Source of the DNA: Bradyrhizobium sp. AZCC 1721
Lineage (GTDB): Bacteria; Pseudomonadota; Alphaproteobacteria; Rhizobiales; Xanthobacteraceae
NCBI RefSeq assembly: GCF_036924715.1
Contig: NZ_JAZHSB010000001.1
Location: forward strand, 6,315,001 to 6,379,000
Reading direction: 5' to 3'
DNA: 64,000 nt
Position 1 is the stretch's first letter. Each line of letters starts with the position of its first letter. The notes beneath the pieces are model-generated. The model saw nothing but the letters and a program-made list of their open reading frames with translations, had not been told where the DNA came from and ran no database searches. Positions 1-8,097 of the stretch are shown here, piece by piece. Made by a program: the position numbers and the translations under genes.

Positions 1-537
1 CATCGGGCCGCGCCGTGCGCGGACCCGTTTGGCTCATCCGCCCGTCTACTGTACTGGCCTTGGTAGCTAGAAAACATAGCGACGACATCGACCAATGCGG
101 CAGCTCCCGCCGCAATGACGATCGCCAACGTGAACGCGTGAAGGAGATACTTCTTACACGCAGGCCGCTTTTCGCGCTCGGCCGCAAATTCTTTTGCGAA
201 CGGTTTTGAGAAAACGAGGATCAATGCGGCAGCCAGACTCAGAACTCCCATTGTCGCGCCCCAGATGACGCCGACATGCACCCGGCCAGCAAAGTCCCAA
301 AATGCAAAGGCGGCAGATCCCGCAGCAAGAAAGTAAAATGCCGCACCTGCGTATCGCGCAATTTTGCTGAACAACCAGAGGGCCCACCAAAATAACCAGC
401 GCTGCCACCGCGTGGACCGCAAGACCAGAGCTAAAGCGTGGCAGATACCACTGCGAATAGATGAAAACGCTGCAATTCACCGCCGCGATCAAAGCCAAAA
501 GGTAAAGCGCCGCCCTATAGCCGCATCGCTCAAACAT
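1..537 (-). pseudogene. Membrane protein, frameshifted and cut by window edge
   Basis: The gene starts at an ATG at 537 behind a strong GGAGGAGG ribosome binding site (about 544-553). The first ~50 codons encode hydrophobic membrane helices (FERCGYRAALYLLALIAAVN onward). Around 375-395 coding character jumps to the frame offset by one base. That second frame stays open to the window edge and continues with further hydrophobic stretches (AGAAFYFLAAGSAAFAFWDF, then LALAIVIAAGAAAL-like residues) and a basic loop. Staying in the first frame gives a Cys/Arg-rich tail and a stop at 154. One extra base near the GGTGGGCCC run at 379-388 explains the change. This is either a decayed gene or a sequence error. 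I do not recognise the family. Confidence 0.55.
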
Positions 538-583
538 CCAACCTCCTCCAAATTATTACGCTCAATTCCATCGCAAGCGATCT

Positions 584-808
584 TCAGGGAATGTTGTTGC
601 TGCGGCCACCGATGCTATGCGGCCTGTTGAGGAAGTAATCCCGATTGCCCAGCGCCGCCTCGGCATATTGATCGATTGCGACAACGATCGCCTGGACATG
701 GGCATGGCACCATCCTTCCCGCGTCGCCCTGATCCGAACCTCCGCCAGGGCTTTTAGCCACGGCGGGTTATCTGCGTTGGGGTCGTACCATCTGAGCGGT
801 CCTGACAT
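584..808 (-). CDS. Conserved-looking small hypothetical protein (74 aa)
   Basis: Begins MSGPLRWYDPNADNPPWLKA and carries no recognised domain, membrane helix or signal peptide. An AGAGG-type ribosome binding site lies about 10 bases before the ATG. The start overlaps the 3' end of the preceding same-strand gene (754-966) by 55 bp, so the two are probably translated from one message that starts at the LexA box upstream of 1342. Composition is that of a soluble, mildly basic protein. I vaguely recall similar short proteins from bradyrhizobia but cannot name a family. Function unknown. Confidence 0.6.
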   Translation of the reverse strand: MSGPLRWYDPNADNPPWLKALAEVRIRATREGWCHAHVQAIVVAIDQYAEAALGNRDYFLNRPHSIGGRSNNIP

Positions 809-966
809 CGCCGGCCTCTGTTGATGAAATCTTCCAACTCCGCCCGCTTGCGCGCGAGCAGGAGTTGCGCCTGGGCGTTATCCAGGCCGGATTGATTGAG
901 CTGACGAGCAAGCTGATCCAGTTCGGCAATCTGCCGGCGCAGGGCCTGAATGGCATCATCGCTCAC
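754..966 (-). CDS. Small coiled-coil hypothetical protein (70 aa)
   Basis: Starts at a GTG at 966 inside the end of the upstream gene (11 bp overlap with 956-1342), which suggests translational coupling. The first ~50 residues (DDAIQALRRQIAELDQLARQ and on) form heptad-like Leu/Ala/Gln repeats consistent with one amphipathic helix or a coiled coil. The tail is short, basic and Thr-rich and overlaps the start of the next gene in another frame. No catalytic motif is visible. The overlap at both ends means the true 3' end may have been altered. Function unknown; part of the putative LexA-controlled trio. Confidence 0.5.
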   Translation of the reverse strand: MSDDAIQALRRQIAELDQLARQLNQSGLDNAQAQLLLARKRAELEDFINRGRRCQDRSDGTTPTQITRRG

Positions 967-1342
967 GGCGGCCTCGAGCCTTCTCCGTTCCGATTGAATC
1001 GGAACGGGGCTCTGGATTTTTTATTTGACGCGTTTTCTTGCCGCGAACCGGTTCCCATTTCGCTGGAAAACGCTCTGGCGCCCCGATCGCAGGCTTCCTG
1101 CTGACCGCACGGACATCGAGCTTCAGCCGCTCATCGACATTGAGCAGCCGCTCTTCGCCGCCGAGCCGGTTCCGCTCGCCGATGAGCCCGACCATGGTGA
1201 CCCGCATGGCCATCAGACGCGTTGCTGTTTCCGAACAGTCCTCATCGCGGTTGAGCTGTTTGCGGATGTTATCCTCCGCGCTCAGCATCTCCGACCGTAA
1301 GAAGCTGATTTTCCTGCGAATTTCATTCAATTTGTTGTCCAT
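956..1342 (-). CDS. Small hypothetical protein behind a LexA box, repeat-encoded C-terminus
   Basis: The start chosen is the ATG at 1342, which has a GAGGTGG ribosome binding site 5-11 bases upstream; a longer reading from 1390 would run through the LexA box. Residues ~1-85 (MDNKLNEIRRKISFLRSEML and on) are helical and charged, with no recognised domain. The last ~40 residues (from about AIGAPERFPAKWEPVRGKKT) are encoded by the dispersed palindromic repeat at 985-1075, so the native protein was probably shorter before the repeat arrived. First gene of a likely three-gene unit with 754-966 and 584-808. The LexA-type box lies 32 bp upstream, so DNA-damage induction is inferred. Biochemical role unknown. 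Confidence 0.6.
   Translation of the reverse strand: MDNKLNEIRRKISFLRSEMLSAEDNIRKQLNRDEDCSETATRLMAMRVTMVGLIGERNRLGGEERLLNVDERLKLDVRAVSRKPAIGAPERFPAKWEPVRGKKTRQIKNPEPRSDSIGTEKARGRRER
985..1075. repeat. Dispersed double-palindrome repeat
   Basis: Two adjacent palindromes. The first, 985-1007, has perfect 11-base arms (CCGTTCCGATT / AATCGGAACGG) around one G. The second, about 1031-1072, has outer arms GCGTTTTC / GAAAACGC and inner arms GCGAA / TTCGC around a CCGGTT core. A second copy of this second part lies in opposite orientation at 21915-21966. Here it forms the 3' coding end of the 956-1342 gene. I associate this kind of element with bradyrhizobial genomes, but the family name is unknown to me. 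Confidence 0.75.
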
Positions 1343-1373
1343 GGGGCCACCTCGCTGCGGTAGAACCCCATAA

Positions 1374-1388
1374 GAACAAATAAAGAAC
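1374..1388. promoter_or_regulatory. LexA (SOS) box, GAAC-N7-GAAC
   Basis: GAAC at 1374-1377 and GAAC at 1385-1388 with an AT-rich 7-base spacer fit the direct-repeat LexA site of alphaproteobacteria (GTTC-N7-GTTC on the other strand). It lies between divergent genes: 32 bp from the ATG at 1342 (minus strand) and about 52 bp from the ATG at 1440 (plus strand). It could control one or both. Its position matches that of the second box, at 21689-21703. Confidence 0.65.
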
Positions 1389-1439
1389 AAATTTCAAGTT
1401 AAGAGTTCGGATCGAATCGAAGATTCTTTGGGGTTTCAG

Positions 1440-1619
1440 ATGTCCCGGCTATCGGACCAGGTGGATGCGCCGATGACGCCGCGCCAATTGGCGGCGCTGC
1501 GCACGCTCAGCGCCGAGGCCTACCAGCCAAAACTGTTCGAGAAAAACCTGACGGCCAGGGAAGCCGAGCGGCGGATTGCCGCGCTGAAGGCGGAGATCGA
1601 ATTGGCGAATTCGTTCTGA
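1440..1619 (+). CDS. DUF3072 domain protein (59 aa)
   Basis: Short acidic/helical protein with the DUF3072 pattern: MTPRQLAALRTLSAEAYQP, then LTAREAERRIAALKAEIE. The ATG at 1440 is preferred over an in-frame TTG at 1428. Family members are small soluble proteins of unknown function, often with this single ~55-residue domain. Transcribed divergently from the small-gene trio across the LexA box at 1374-1388, so it may also respond to DNA damage. Followed by ~245 bp without an obvious gene. Confidence 0.7.
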   Translation: MSRLSDQVDAPMTPRQLAALRTLSAEAYQPKLFEKNLTAREAERRIAALKAEIELANSF

Positions 1620-1864
1620 GCCGCCTGCCCGGTCCCCGTGACCGGAACGAAGGGACATGGAGCGCCGCCATAGCCCAAACCGATGCGCCACCTTCAATCC
1701 AAAACCGACCCGAGCCCGGTTTGATCCAGGAACATTGCTCTTCGCTGCGTGCTTATCCCTGAATGAAGGAAAGCCGTCATGCGGTGCCGCGTGCAGGCGT
1801 GGAGGAATTCGTTCGGGGCGTACGTTCTCGGAAGCAGGCGTGACTTCTCGGCGCGGAGCCGGTC

Positions 1865-3139
1865 ATGAGGATTGCCGTTGTAGGAGGGACCGGACTGATC
1901 GGATCGGCAATCGTGGCTCACCTGTTCTCGCGCGGTCATTCCGTCGTTTCAATGAGTAGAAGCGACCATTCCGGCCCTGGAGCTCACAGGGTCGATATCT
2001 CCGAGGCGAAGTTGCCCGCATACTGGCTGCCGCATCTCGATGGCATCGAGGCGGTTGTGAATTGCGCAGGCGTACTCCAGGACAGCCCCGGCGATTCCAC
2101 CTCAATGGTGCATCATCACGGCATCGCAAATCTCTTTGCCGCTTGCGAGCAGCTCCAGATCCGTCGCGTCATCCATTTTTCCGCCATCGGCGTCGACCGC
2201 GAAACCCCGAGCGATTTTTCCCGATCCAAATTGGCCGGCGACAAAGCGCTGATGGAGCGCGATCTCGATTGGGTCATCTTGCGGCCTTCCGTGGTGATCG
2301 GCCGCGCGGCCTATGGCGCCAGCGCGCTGATGCGAGGCCTGGCGGCGCTGCCCGCCATTCCCGTGATGCCGAACACGGGACAGCTCCAGATCGTCCTGCT
2401 TGAGGACGTGGTACGGACCGTGGAGCACTTTCTCGACCCGGCCGCGCCCGCGCGGCAGATTATCGAACTGGTCGGCCCGCATCGCTATTCCTTCAGCGCG
2501 GTCGTTGCGCTGTTCCGCCGCTGGTGCCGTTGGCCGCCGGCGCGGGAGCTGCACCTGCCGCGGTTCGCTTCCAGCCTCATGTACAAATTCGGCGACATGG
2601 TTTCATATCTCGGCTGGCGGCCGCCCGTACGCCGCACCGCCGAACGGGAGATCGGGCGCGGCGCCGTCGGCAATCTCGAAGACATGCAGCGGCTCGGGCT
2701 GCATCCCAAAAGCCTTCCGGAATTCTTCGCCTCTGAACCGGCCTCCGTGCAGGAACGCTGGTTTGCCGGCATGTACCTGGTCAAGCCCGCGATCTTTGTC
2801 GTTCTATCCCTGTTCTGGCTCTCGACCGCGTTTGTCTCGCTGGGGCCCGGCTGGGGTTATGGCATGGGCCTGATGGGCGAAGGCGGCGTGGAAGGAACGG
2901 CTGCGGCGGTGACGATCATCGCGGGCGCCCTGGCCGATCTGGTGATTGGAATTGCGATCGCCTACAGGCCGACCAGCCGCTACGGCCTCTATGCTGCCAT
3001 CGCGATTTCCTTCACCTACGCGATCATCGGCACCATCCTGGTGCCGCGGCTCTGGGCCGATCCGCTGGGGCCGATGCTGAAGATCTGGCCGATCATCGTG
3101 CTGCATTTCGCGGCGCTGGCCGTGCTCGAGGACCGGTGA
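1865..3139 (+). CDS. SDR-family NAD(P)-binding protein fused to DoxX-like membrane domain
   Basis: Residues 1-~290 are an atypical short-chain dehydrogenase/NmrA-like domain: the N-terminal GGTGLIGSAI matches the GxxGxxG nucleotide-binding loop, and FSAIGVD plus SKLAGDKAL sit where the catalytic/structural segment lies in such proteins. Residues ~295-424 hold four hydrophobic helices of the DoxX-like type. This two-part architecture, about 420-430 residues, is known from proteobacterial SDR proteins of undefined substrate. The nucleotide-binding half should be cytosolic and tethered to the inner membrane. It overlaps the next gene (TGATG), so both are probably one operon with the DUF2269 membrane protein. 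Substrate not determinable from sequence. Confidence 0.8.
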   Translation: MRIAVVGGTGLIGSAIVAHLFSRGHSVVSMSRSDHSGPGAHRVDISEAKLPAYWLPHLDGIEAVVNCAGVLQDSPGDSTSMVHHHGIANLFAACEQLQIRRVIHFSAIGVDRETPSDFSRSKLAGDKALMERDLDWVILRPSVVIGRAAYGASALMRGLAALPAIPVMPNTGQLQIVLLEDVVRTVEHFLDPAAPARQIIELVGPHRYSFSAVVALFRRWCRWPPARELHLPRFASSLMYKFGDMVSYLGWRPPVRRTAEREIGRGAVGNLEDMQRLGLHPKSLPEFFASEPASVQERWFAGMYLVKPAIFVVLSLFWLSTAFVSLGPGWGYGMGLMGEGGVEGTAAAVTIIAGALADLVIGIAIAYRPTSRYGLYAAIAISFTYAIIGTILVPRLWADPLGPMLKIWPIIVLHFAALAVLEDR

Positions 3140-3615
3140 TGCTGTATTTCGTTCTCAAATATCTCCATGTCGTCGGTGCCGCCGTGCTGCTCGGCACCGG
3201 CGCGGGCATCGCCTTCTTCATGCTGGCGGCTCACCTCGGCGGCAAGCCGGCCGTGATCGCAGGCGTCGCCCGCATCGTCGTGATTGCCGACTTCATCTTC
3301 ACGGCGACCGCCGTCGTCGTGCAGCCCATCACCGGCACGCTGCTCGTGCTGAACGTCGGCTATTCGTTCTGGGACGGATGGATCGTCTGGTCGATCGTGC
3401 TGTACGTCATCACCGGCGCGCTGTGGCTGCCGGTGGTGTGGATGCAAATGCGCCTGCGCGACCTCGCCGTGATCGCAGCGGCGGAAGGCAAGCCGCTGCC
3501 GATAGAATATCACCGGATTTTTTGGCTATGGTTCGCGTTTGGCATTCCGGCGTTCACCGCAGTGGCGATCATAATGTGGCTGATGATCGCCAAACCGCAG
3601 ATCGGGGTTTTCTGA
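3139..3615 (+). CDS. DUF2269 family integral membrane protein
   Basis: 158-residue protein of four predicted membrane helices, beginning LYFVLKYLHVVGAAVLLGTG, with the conserved His early in helix 1 and the Gly-rich helix face typical of DUF2269. The ATG at 3139 shares its A with the stop of the upstream SDR/DoxX-like gene; a GTG one codon earlier is possible. DUF2269 proteins are inner-membrane proteins of unknown function. The tight coupling suggests a joint role in the membrane, possibly electron or quinone related given the DoxX-like partner, but that is inference. Confidence 0.8.
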   Translation: MLYFVLKYLHVVGAAVLLGTGAGIAFFMLAAHLGGKPAVIAGVARIVVIADFIFTATAVVVQPITGTLLVLNVGYSFWDGWIVWSIVLYVITGALWLPVVWMQMRLRDLAVIAAAEGKPLPIEYHRIFWLWFAFGIPAFTAVAIIMWLMIAKPQIGVF

Positions 3616-3950
3616 AATGCGCCGGCAATCGACGAGGACATTGAGCGAAGCGATAGCCGCGGCTTTCATCTCCGCATCTTGGCTCGCTCATTAGGGCGCT
3701 GAACCTAGCTAGCGCCTTCGACGCCAGGCGCTGAGCCAAACTCCCCGGCTTCCGGCATCCGAGGACGCAAAAATGATTGAACCAAAATGGTTGAACCAAA
3801 ATGCCCCCGCGTGCGCAGACATCTTTGCCGCATTTGCGCCCTGAATATCCCCCTACAGAAGTTTGCATCGCCCCATCTGGATCGCGCCGCGCGCATGGGC
3901 TAGTCTTTTATCCAACCGGTTAACAAGCCGGCGTTTTCAGGGAGAACAAC
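3616..3950. other. Intergenic region upstream of ABC operon
   Basis: 335 bp without a convincing gene. It contains a 14-bp direct tandem repeat at 3770-3803 and must hold the promoter of the binding-protein gene at 3951, preceded by a GGGAGAA ribosome binding site. An inverted CGGTTAAC-like stretch lies at about 3916-3925. No riboswitch or RNA gene recognised. Confidence 0.5.
3770..3803. repeat. 14-bp tandem repeat, 2.4 copies
   Basis: AAAATGATTGAACC (3770-3783), AAAATGGTTGAACC (3784-3797), then AAAATG. The sequence also contains nested palindromes (AACCA-AAA-TGGTT and GGTT-G-AACC). It lies about 150 bp upstream of the ABC binding-protein gene and could be a regulator site or a neutral repeat. 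Confidence 0.6.
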
Positions 3951-5336
3951 GTGATATCCAAAAAACTAGGTGGGCTTTCACTTGCGGTCGCTGCGGTCGG
4001 GCTGTTTTACGCCACTGCACCCGCACTGGCCCAGCAAAAGACCATCACCGTCTGGTTCGGCAAGGGCTTTTACAAGTCCGAGGACGACGCGCTCTTGGAG
4101 GCGATCAAGAAATTCGAGGCCAAGACCGGCATCAAGGTCGAACTGTCGCAATACGCCATTCAGGACATGATCCCGAAGACGGTGGCGGCGCTGGATTCGG
4201 GCACTGTGCCTGATGTCGCCTATTCCGACAGCTATGACGTGCAGGCGCAGGGCAAGTGGGCCTATGAGGGTAAGCTCGAGGATCTCTCCGATATCCTGCT
4301 GCCGATGAAGTCGGCGTTCGCGCCGAACACGCTGGAAACCGCGCTGCTCTATAACGACGTCGCCAAGAAGAAGGGCTATTACGGCTTTCCGCTGAAGCAG
4401 CAGAGCATGCACGTCCAGATCTGGAAGGACATGCTGGAACAGGCCGGCTTCAAGGAAAGCGACATCCCGACCAAATGGGAGGACTATTGGTCCTTCTGGT
4501 GCAACAAGGTGCAGGCCGCCAGCCGCAAGGCCACCGGTCAGCGCGTCTATGCCGTCGGCCAGCCGATGGGCGTGGAATCCACCGACTCGTTCCAGTCGTT
4601 CTACACCTTCATGGACGCCTACAACGTCAAGCTGGTCGATGACGACGGCAAGCTCCTGGTCGACGATCCTAAGGTGCGGGAAAACCTGATCAAGGCGATG
4701 AAGGATTACACCGACACGTACATCAAGGGCTGCACGCCGCCCTCCTCCACCACCTGGAAGGATCCGGACAACAACGTCGCCTTCCACAACAAGACGATCG
4801 TGATGACGCACAACTTCACGATCTCGATCGCGGCGAAATGGCTCGACGACGCCAACAACCCGGCGCTGACGCCGGAGCAGCGCGCGCTCGGCAAGAAGAA
4901 CTACGATGAGACCATCATCACCGCGTCCTTCCCCAACAAGCCGGACGGCACGCCGATCAAGTATCGCTCCGACGTCAAGACCGGCCTGATGTTCACGGTC
5001 GCCAAGAACAAGGCGGAGGGCAAGGAGTTCATCAAGTTCCTGCTGCAGGAGGAGAACGTCCGGCCCTATATCGAAGGCGCGCTCGGCCGCTGGTTCCCGG
5101 TAACGACAGCCAGCCAGCAGAGCCCGTTCTGGCAGGCTGACCGGCATCGCAAGGCGGTGTACAATCAGTTCACGGGCGGCACCACGCCATTCGACTTCAC
5201 CAAGAACTGGAAGTTCACGATCTTGAACAACGAGAACGTCTGGGCCAAGGCGATGAACCGCGTGGTGAGCGAGAAGGTGCCGGTCGACAAGGCCGTCGAC
5301 GAACTGATCGCCCGCCTCAAGCAGGTCGCGGGTTAG
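3951..5336 (+). CDS. ABC transporter extracellular solute-binding protein (family 1, sugar type)
   Basis: 461 residues with an N-terminal signal peptide ending near ATAPALAQQ, then a family-1 solute-binding fold (ITVWFGKGFYKSEDDALLEA, later GTVPDVAYSDSYDVQAQGKW). Starts at GTG with a GGGAGAA ribosome binding site. It acts in the periplasm, delivering a probably carbohydrate-like ligand to the two permeases downstream (5558-7278). The gap to the first permease is 220 bp and holds a dispersed repeat. No ATPase gene follows, so the transporter must borrow an ATP-binding subunit. Ligand cannot be told from sequence. Confidence 0.88.
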   Translation: MISKKLGGLSLAVAAVGLFYATAPALAQQKTITVWFGKGFYKSEDDALLEAIKKFEAKTGIKVELSQYAIQDMIPKTVAALDSGTVPDVAYSDSYDVQAQGKWAYEGKLEDLSDILLPMKSAFAPNTLETALLYNDVAKKKGYYGFPLKQQSMHVQIWKDMLEQAGFKESDIPTKWEDYWSFWCNKVQAASRKATGQRVYAVGQPMGVESTDSFQSFYTFMDAYNVKLVDDDGKLLVDDPKVRENLIKAMKDYTDTYIKGCTPPSSTTWKDPDNNVAFHNKTIVMTHNFTISIAAKWLDDANNPALTPEQRALGKKNYDETIITASFPNKPDGTPIKYRSDVKTGLMFTVAKNKAEGKEFIKFLLQEENVRPYIEGALGRWFPVTTASQQSPFWQADRHRKAVYNQFTGGTTPFDFTKNWKFTILNNENVWAKAMNRVVSEKVPVDKAVDELIARLKQVAG

Positions 5337-5373
5337 CGTAAGCAATGCCGGCCGCCGCGAACGTATGGTGCTT

Positions 5374-5517
5374 GTCGTCCCTGCGAAAGCAGGGACCCCC
5401 GCGTGAGCGCTTGCGCTCATCGCGAGGCCGCGGCGGTCGTTTTGCAAAATGCCGGTCGACGACCTTGCGCAATAACAACGACCTGTGGTTATGGGTCCCT
5501 GCGTTCGCAGGGACGAC
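5374..5517. repeat. Composite dispersed repeat bounded by inverted GTCGTCC hairpins
   Basis: Left end GTCGTCCCTGCG...GCAGGGACCC and right end GGGTCCCTGCGTTCGCAGGG followed by ACGAC are each a hairpin and are inverted relative to each other. The core includes CAACGACCTGTGGTTATG. A second element with the same ends and the TGTGGTTATGG core signature lies at 46346-46474. It sits between the binding-protein gene and the first permease, where it may set unequal expression of the operon. Bradyrhizobial-type repeat by my recollection. Confidence 0.7.
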
Positions 5518-5557
5518 GGCGTAGCGACGGCCGGCCTCTCGCTCCAAGAGTATACGT

Positions 5558-6430
5558 ATGGCAATCACGCTTTCGGGCGATCAGGCAATTCCAAGCCCGC
5601 CTTTGTCAGCCCGGCTGACCACACCGCAGGTCTGGGGCATCGTGCTGCTCGCCCCCTATCTGCTGGTGTTCATGGCCTTCGTGGTCTATCCGGTCGGCTA
5701 CGGGCTGTGGTTGGCGCGGCATCCGGCGAGCTATGTCGCGCTCTATCACGACCCGATCTTCGCGCGCGCCGCCGTCAATACGCTGATCTTCCTCCTGGTC
5801 GGCATCAATCTGAAAATGGCGATCGCGCTGTTCCTATCCGGCTTCTTCGCCCAGCAGCGCACCTGGATCAAATGGCTGTCGGTGCTGTTCATCCTGCCCT
5901 GGGCGGTGCCGTCGATCCCGACAATCCTTTCCGTGCGCTTCATGCTCAATCCGGAATGGGGCGTCATCAACCAACTGATCTTCAAATTCACTGCCGAGGA
6001 CGGCCCGAACTGGCTGAACGATCCGAGCGTCGCGCTCGCCATGGCGATCGGCGTGCACATCTGGAAATCGCTGCCGTTCTGGACGCTGATCCTGATGACC
6101 GGGCGACTAGCGATCTCGCACGATCTCTACGAAGCCGCCGAAGTCGACGGCGCGAGCTGGTCTCAGAAATTCCGCTACATCACCTGGCCGTCGATGCAGA
6201 CGCTCTATATCACCTGCACGCTGCTCTCGATGATCTGGACGCTGGGCGATTTCAACAGCGTCTATCTGCTCACCGGCGGTGGCCCTGCCGACCTCACCCA
6301 CGTACTGGCCACGCTCGGCATCCGCTATCTCCGGCTCGACCAGCTCTCGCTCGCGATGGCCTCCATCGTCTGCGCGCTGCCGTTCGTGTTGCCGCTGGTC
6401 TATTTCATGATGAAACGGTTGTCGCGATGA
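5558..6430 (+). CDS. ABC transporter permease, MalF-like (CUT1 type)
   Basis: 290 residues, about six membrane helices, with the cytoplasmic EAA loop at EAAEVDGASWSQKFRYITWP, the site that docks to the ATPase. Inner-membrane half of a binding-protein-dependent importer. The final codons overlap the next permease by 4 bp (ATGA). The soluble N-terminal segment before helix 1 is short. Start ATG follows CGTATG context without a strong ribosome binding site. Confidence 0.88.
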   Translation: MAITLSGDQAIPSPPLSARLTTPQVWGIVLLAPYLLVFMAFVVYPVGYGLWLARHPASYVALYHDPIFARAAVNTLIFLLVGINLKMAIALFLSGFFAQQRTWIKWLSVLFILPWAVPSIPTILSVRFMLNPEWGVINQLIFKFTAEDGPNWLNDPSVALAMAIGVHIWKSLPFWTLILMTGRLAISHDLYEAAEVDGASWSQKFRYITWPSMQTLYITCTLLSMIWTLGDFNSVYLLTGGGPADLTHVLATLGIRYLRLDQLSLAMASIVCALPFVLPLVYFMMKRLSR

Positions 6431-7278
6431 AGCTGCCAACACTCCGCGAGATCGGCACCGAAGCAAAATTGCTCCTGATCGGCATCCCCGTGCTGATCTG
6501 GACGCTCGTGCCGATCTACCACATGTTCCTGTTCGCGATCTCGCCGAAGGAAGACGCGTTTTCCGGCAAGCTTTGGCCCACGCATCCGACGCTGAACAAT
6601 TTCAAGATCGTGTTCTACCAGGAGCACTACTTCCTGCGCGATTTTTGGATCCAGTTCTTCAATTCGGTGGTGATCGCCCTTTCGGCGGGCGCGCTGACGC
6701 TCTTGATCGCGACCGCCGCGGCGTTCTCGATCTCGCGGCTGCGCGTTCCCGGCGGGCGCTGGGTGATGAATCTGGCGCTGTTCACCTATTTCATCCCGGC
6801 GGCATTCCTCGCCGTGCCGATGTATCGCACCATGGGCAATTACGGCCTCCTCAACAATCACTGGTCGCTGATTCTCGCGATGGTGACGATCGCGTCCCCT
6901 TACGCGATCTGGGTTTTGAAGCAGGCGTCCGACAAGCTGCCGGTCGAACTTGATGAAGCCGCCACCATGGACGGCGCTACCACCCTGCAACTGTTCCGGC
7001 TGGTGTATGTGCCGCTGATGATGCCCTCGCTGGTGGCGATCGGCACCTACGCGATCCTGCTCGCCTGGAACGAATATCTCTACGCGTTCCTGCTGCTGTC
7101 GAAGGATACCGAGATCACGCTCCCCGTGGCGCTTGGCAACTTCCTGGCCGCCGACGACTCGCCCTGGGAATTGCTGATGACCACCGGCTTCATCTACGCG
7201 CTGCCGCCGGCCGCGATCTATTACGCGTTCAAGCGCTACATGGTAGGCGGACTGACGGCCGGCGCGGTGAAGTCGTGA
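6427..7278 (+). CDS. ABC transporter permease, MalG-like (CUT1 type)
   Basis: 283 residues with six predicted helices and the EAA loop DEAATMDGATTLQLFRLVYVP. The ATG at 6427 overlaps the stop of the preceding permease (ATGA), which fixes the start. Together with 5558-6430 it would form the membrane channel for the solute captured by the 3951-5336 protein. Its stop codon directly abuts the stop codon of the convergent gene at 7279, leaving no room for a terminator between the operons. Confidence 0.88.
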   Translation: MKLPTLREIGTEAKLLLIGIPVLIWTLVPIYHMFLFAISPKEDAFSGKLWPTHPTLNNFKIVFYQEHYFLRDFWIQFFNSVVIALSAGALTLLIATAAAFSISRLRVPGGRWVMNLALFTYFIPAAFLAVPMYRTMGNYGLLNNHWSLILAMVTIASPYAIWVLKQASDKLPVELDEAATMDGATTLQLFRLVYVPLMMPSLVAIGTYAILLAWNEYLYAFLLLSKDTEITLPVALGNFLAADDSPWELLMTTGFIYALPPAAIYYAFKRYMVGGLTAGAVKS

Positions 7279-8097
7279 CTACAGCGGCGCCGCGCTCTTA
7301 GCCTCCGAGCTCGACAGCTTCGCAGCGAGCGAAGCGAGCACGATGAGCACCGCGATCAGCGCGATCACCATGGTGCAGATCGCGTTGATCTCCGGCTTTA
7401 CCCCCAGCCGCACCTCGGAATAGATCCGGATCGGCAGCGTTGCCGAGCCGGGGCCGGTGGTGAAGCTTGCGATCACGACATCGTCGAGCGAGAGCGTGAA
7501 GGCCAGCATCCAGCCTGCGGCAATGGCAGGCACGATCAGCGGTAGCGTCACCCGAATAAACGCCTGCACCGGATCGCAACCGAGATCCATAGCGGCCTCT
7601 TCCAGGCTGCGATCGAGCGAAGCGAGGCGCGACTGCACCACCACGGTGACGAAGCACATCGTCAGCGTGGTGTGCGCGATCGTCACGGTCCAGAAGCCGC
7701 GCTCGGCGTTGAGCGCCACGAACAACAACAGCAGCGACAGCCCTGAGATCACCTCGGGCATCACCAGCGGCGCGTAGAGCATGCCGGAAAACAGCGTCCG
7801 CCCCCTGAAGCGCTCGCCGCGAACCAGCCCGACTGCCGCGAGCGTGCCGAGCAGCGTTGCGATCGTGGCCGATACCGCGGCGACGCGAAGGCTCATCCAT
7901 GCCGCATCCAGCATCGCGCGGTCGTTGAAGAATTCATGATACCAGCGCAGCGACCAGCCGCCCCACACCGTGACCAGCCGCGAGGCGTTGAAGGAATAGA
8001 TGACGAGGATCACGATCGGCAGATACAGAAACGCCATCCCCAGCGCGAGCGCGGTGATGTTGAATGGCGAGATCCTGCCGATACGTTGCGCCATCAT
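7279..8097 (-). CDS. potI: Polyamine-type ABC transporter permease, PotI-like
   Basis: 272 residues, multiple membrane helices, and the EAA loop EEAAMDLGCDPVQAFIRVTL. The N-terminus (MMAQRIGRISPFNITALALG) matches the PotI/PotC class of the spermidine/putrescine transporter family. The ATG at 8097 overlaps the stop of potH (ATGA). Third gene of a potG-potH-potI order on the minus strand. Substrate of this subfamily is often polyamines but also other amines or opines, so putrescine is only a guess. Confidence 0.82.
   Translation of the reverse strand: MMAQRIGRISPFNITALALGMAFLYLPIVILVIYSFNASRLVTVWGGWSLRWYHEFFNDRAMLDAAWMSLRVAAVSATIATLLGTLAAVGLVRGERFRGRTLFSGMLYAPLVMPEVISGLSLLLLFVALNAERGFWTVTIAHTTLTMCFVTVVVQSRLASLDRSLEEAAMDLGCDPVQAFIRVTLPLIVPAIAAGWMLAFTLSLDDVVIASFTTGPGSATLPIRIYSEVRLGVKPEINAICTMVIALIAVLIVLASLAAKLSSSEAKSAAPL

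Noticed and set aside
1725..1760. EcfG-type (GGAAC-N-CGTT) stress promoter before the SDR gene
   Set aside because: GGAAC is present at about 1729, but the -10 element does not match at the allowed spacing.
5485..5557. Possible longer N-terminus joining the first part of the permease operon to the second permease frame
   Set aside because: The frame before 6427 has no permease character; the ATGA overlap fixes the second permease start at 6427.
3978..5564. A long open frame antiparallel to the binding-protein gene
   Set aside because: It mirrors the codon structure of the real plus-strand gene, has no start context or domain, and is a common shadow in GC-rich DNA.
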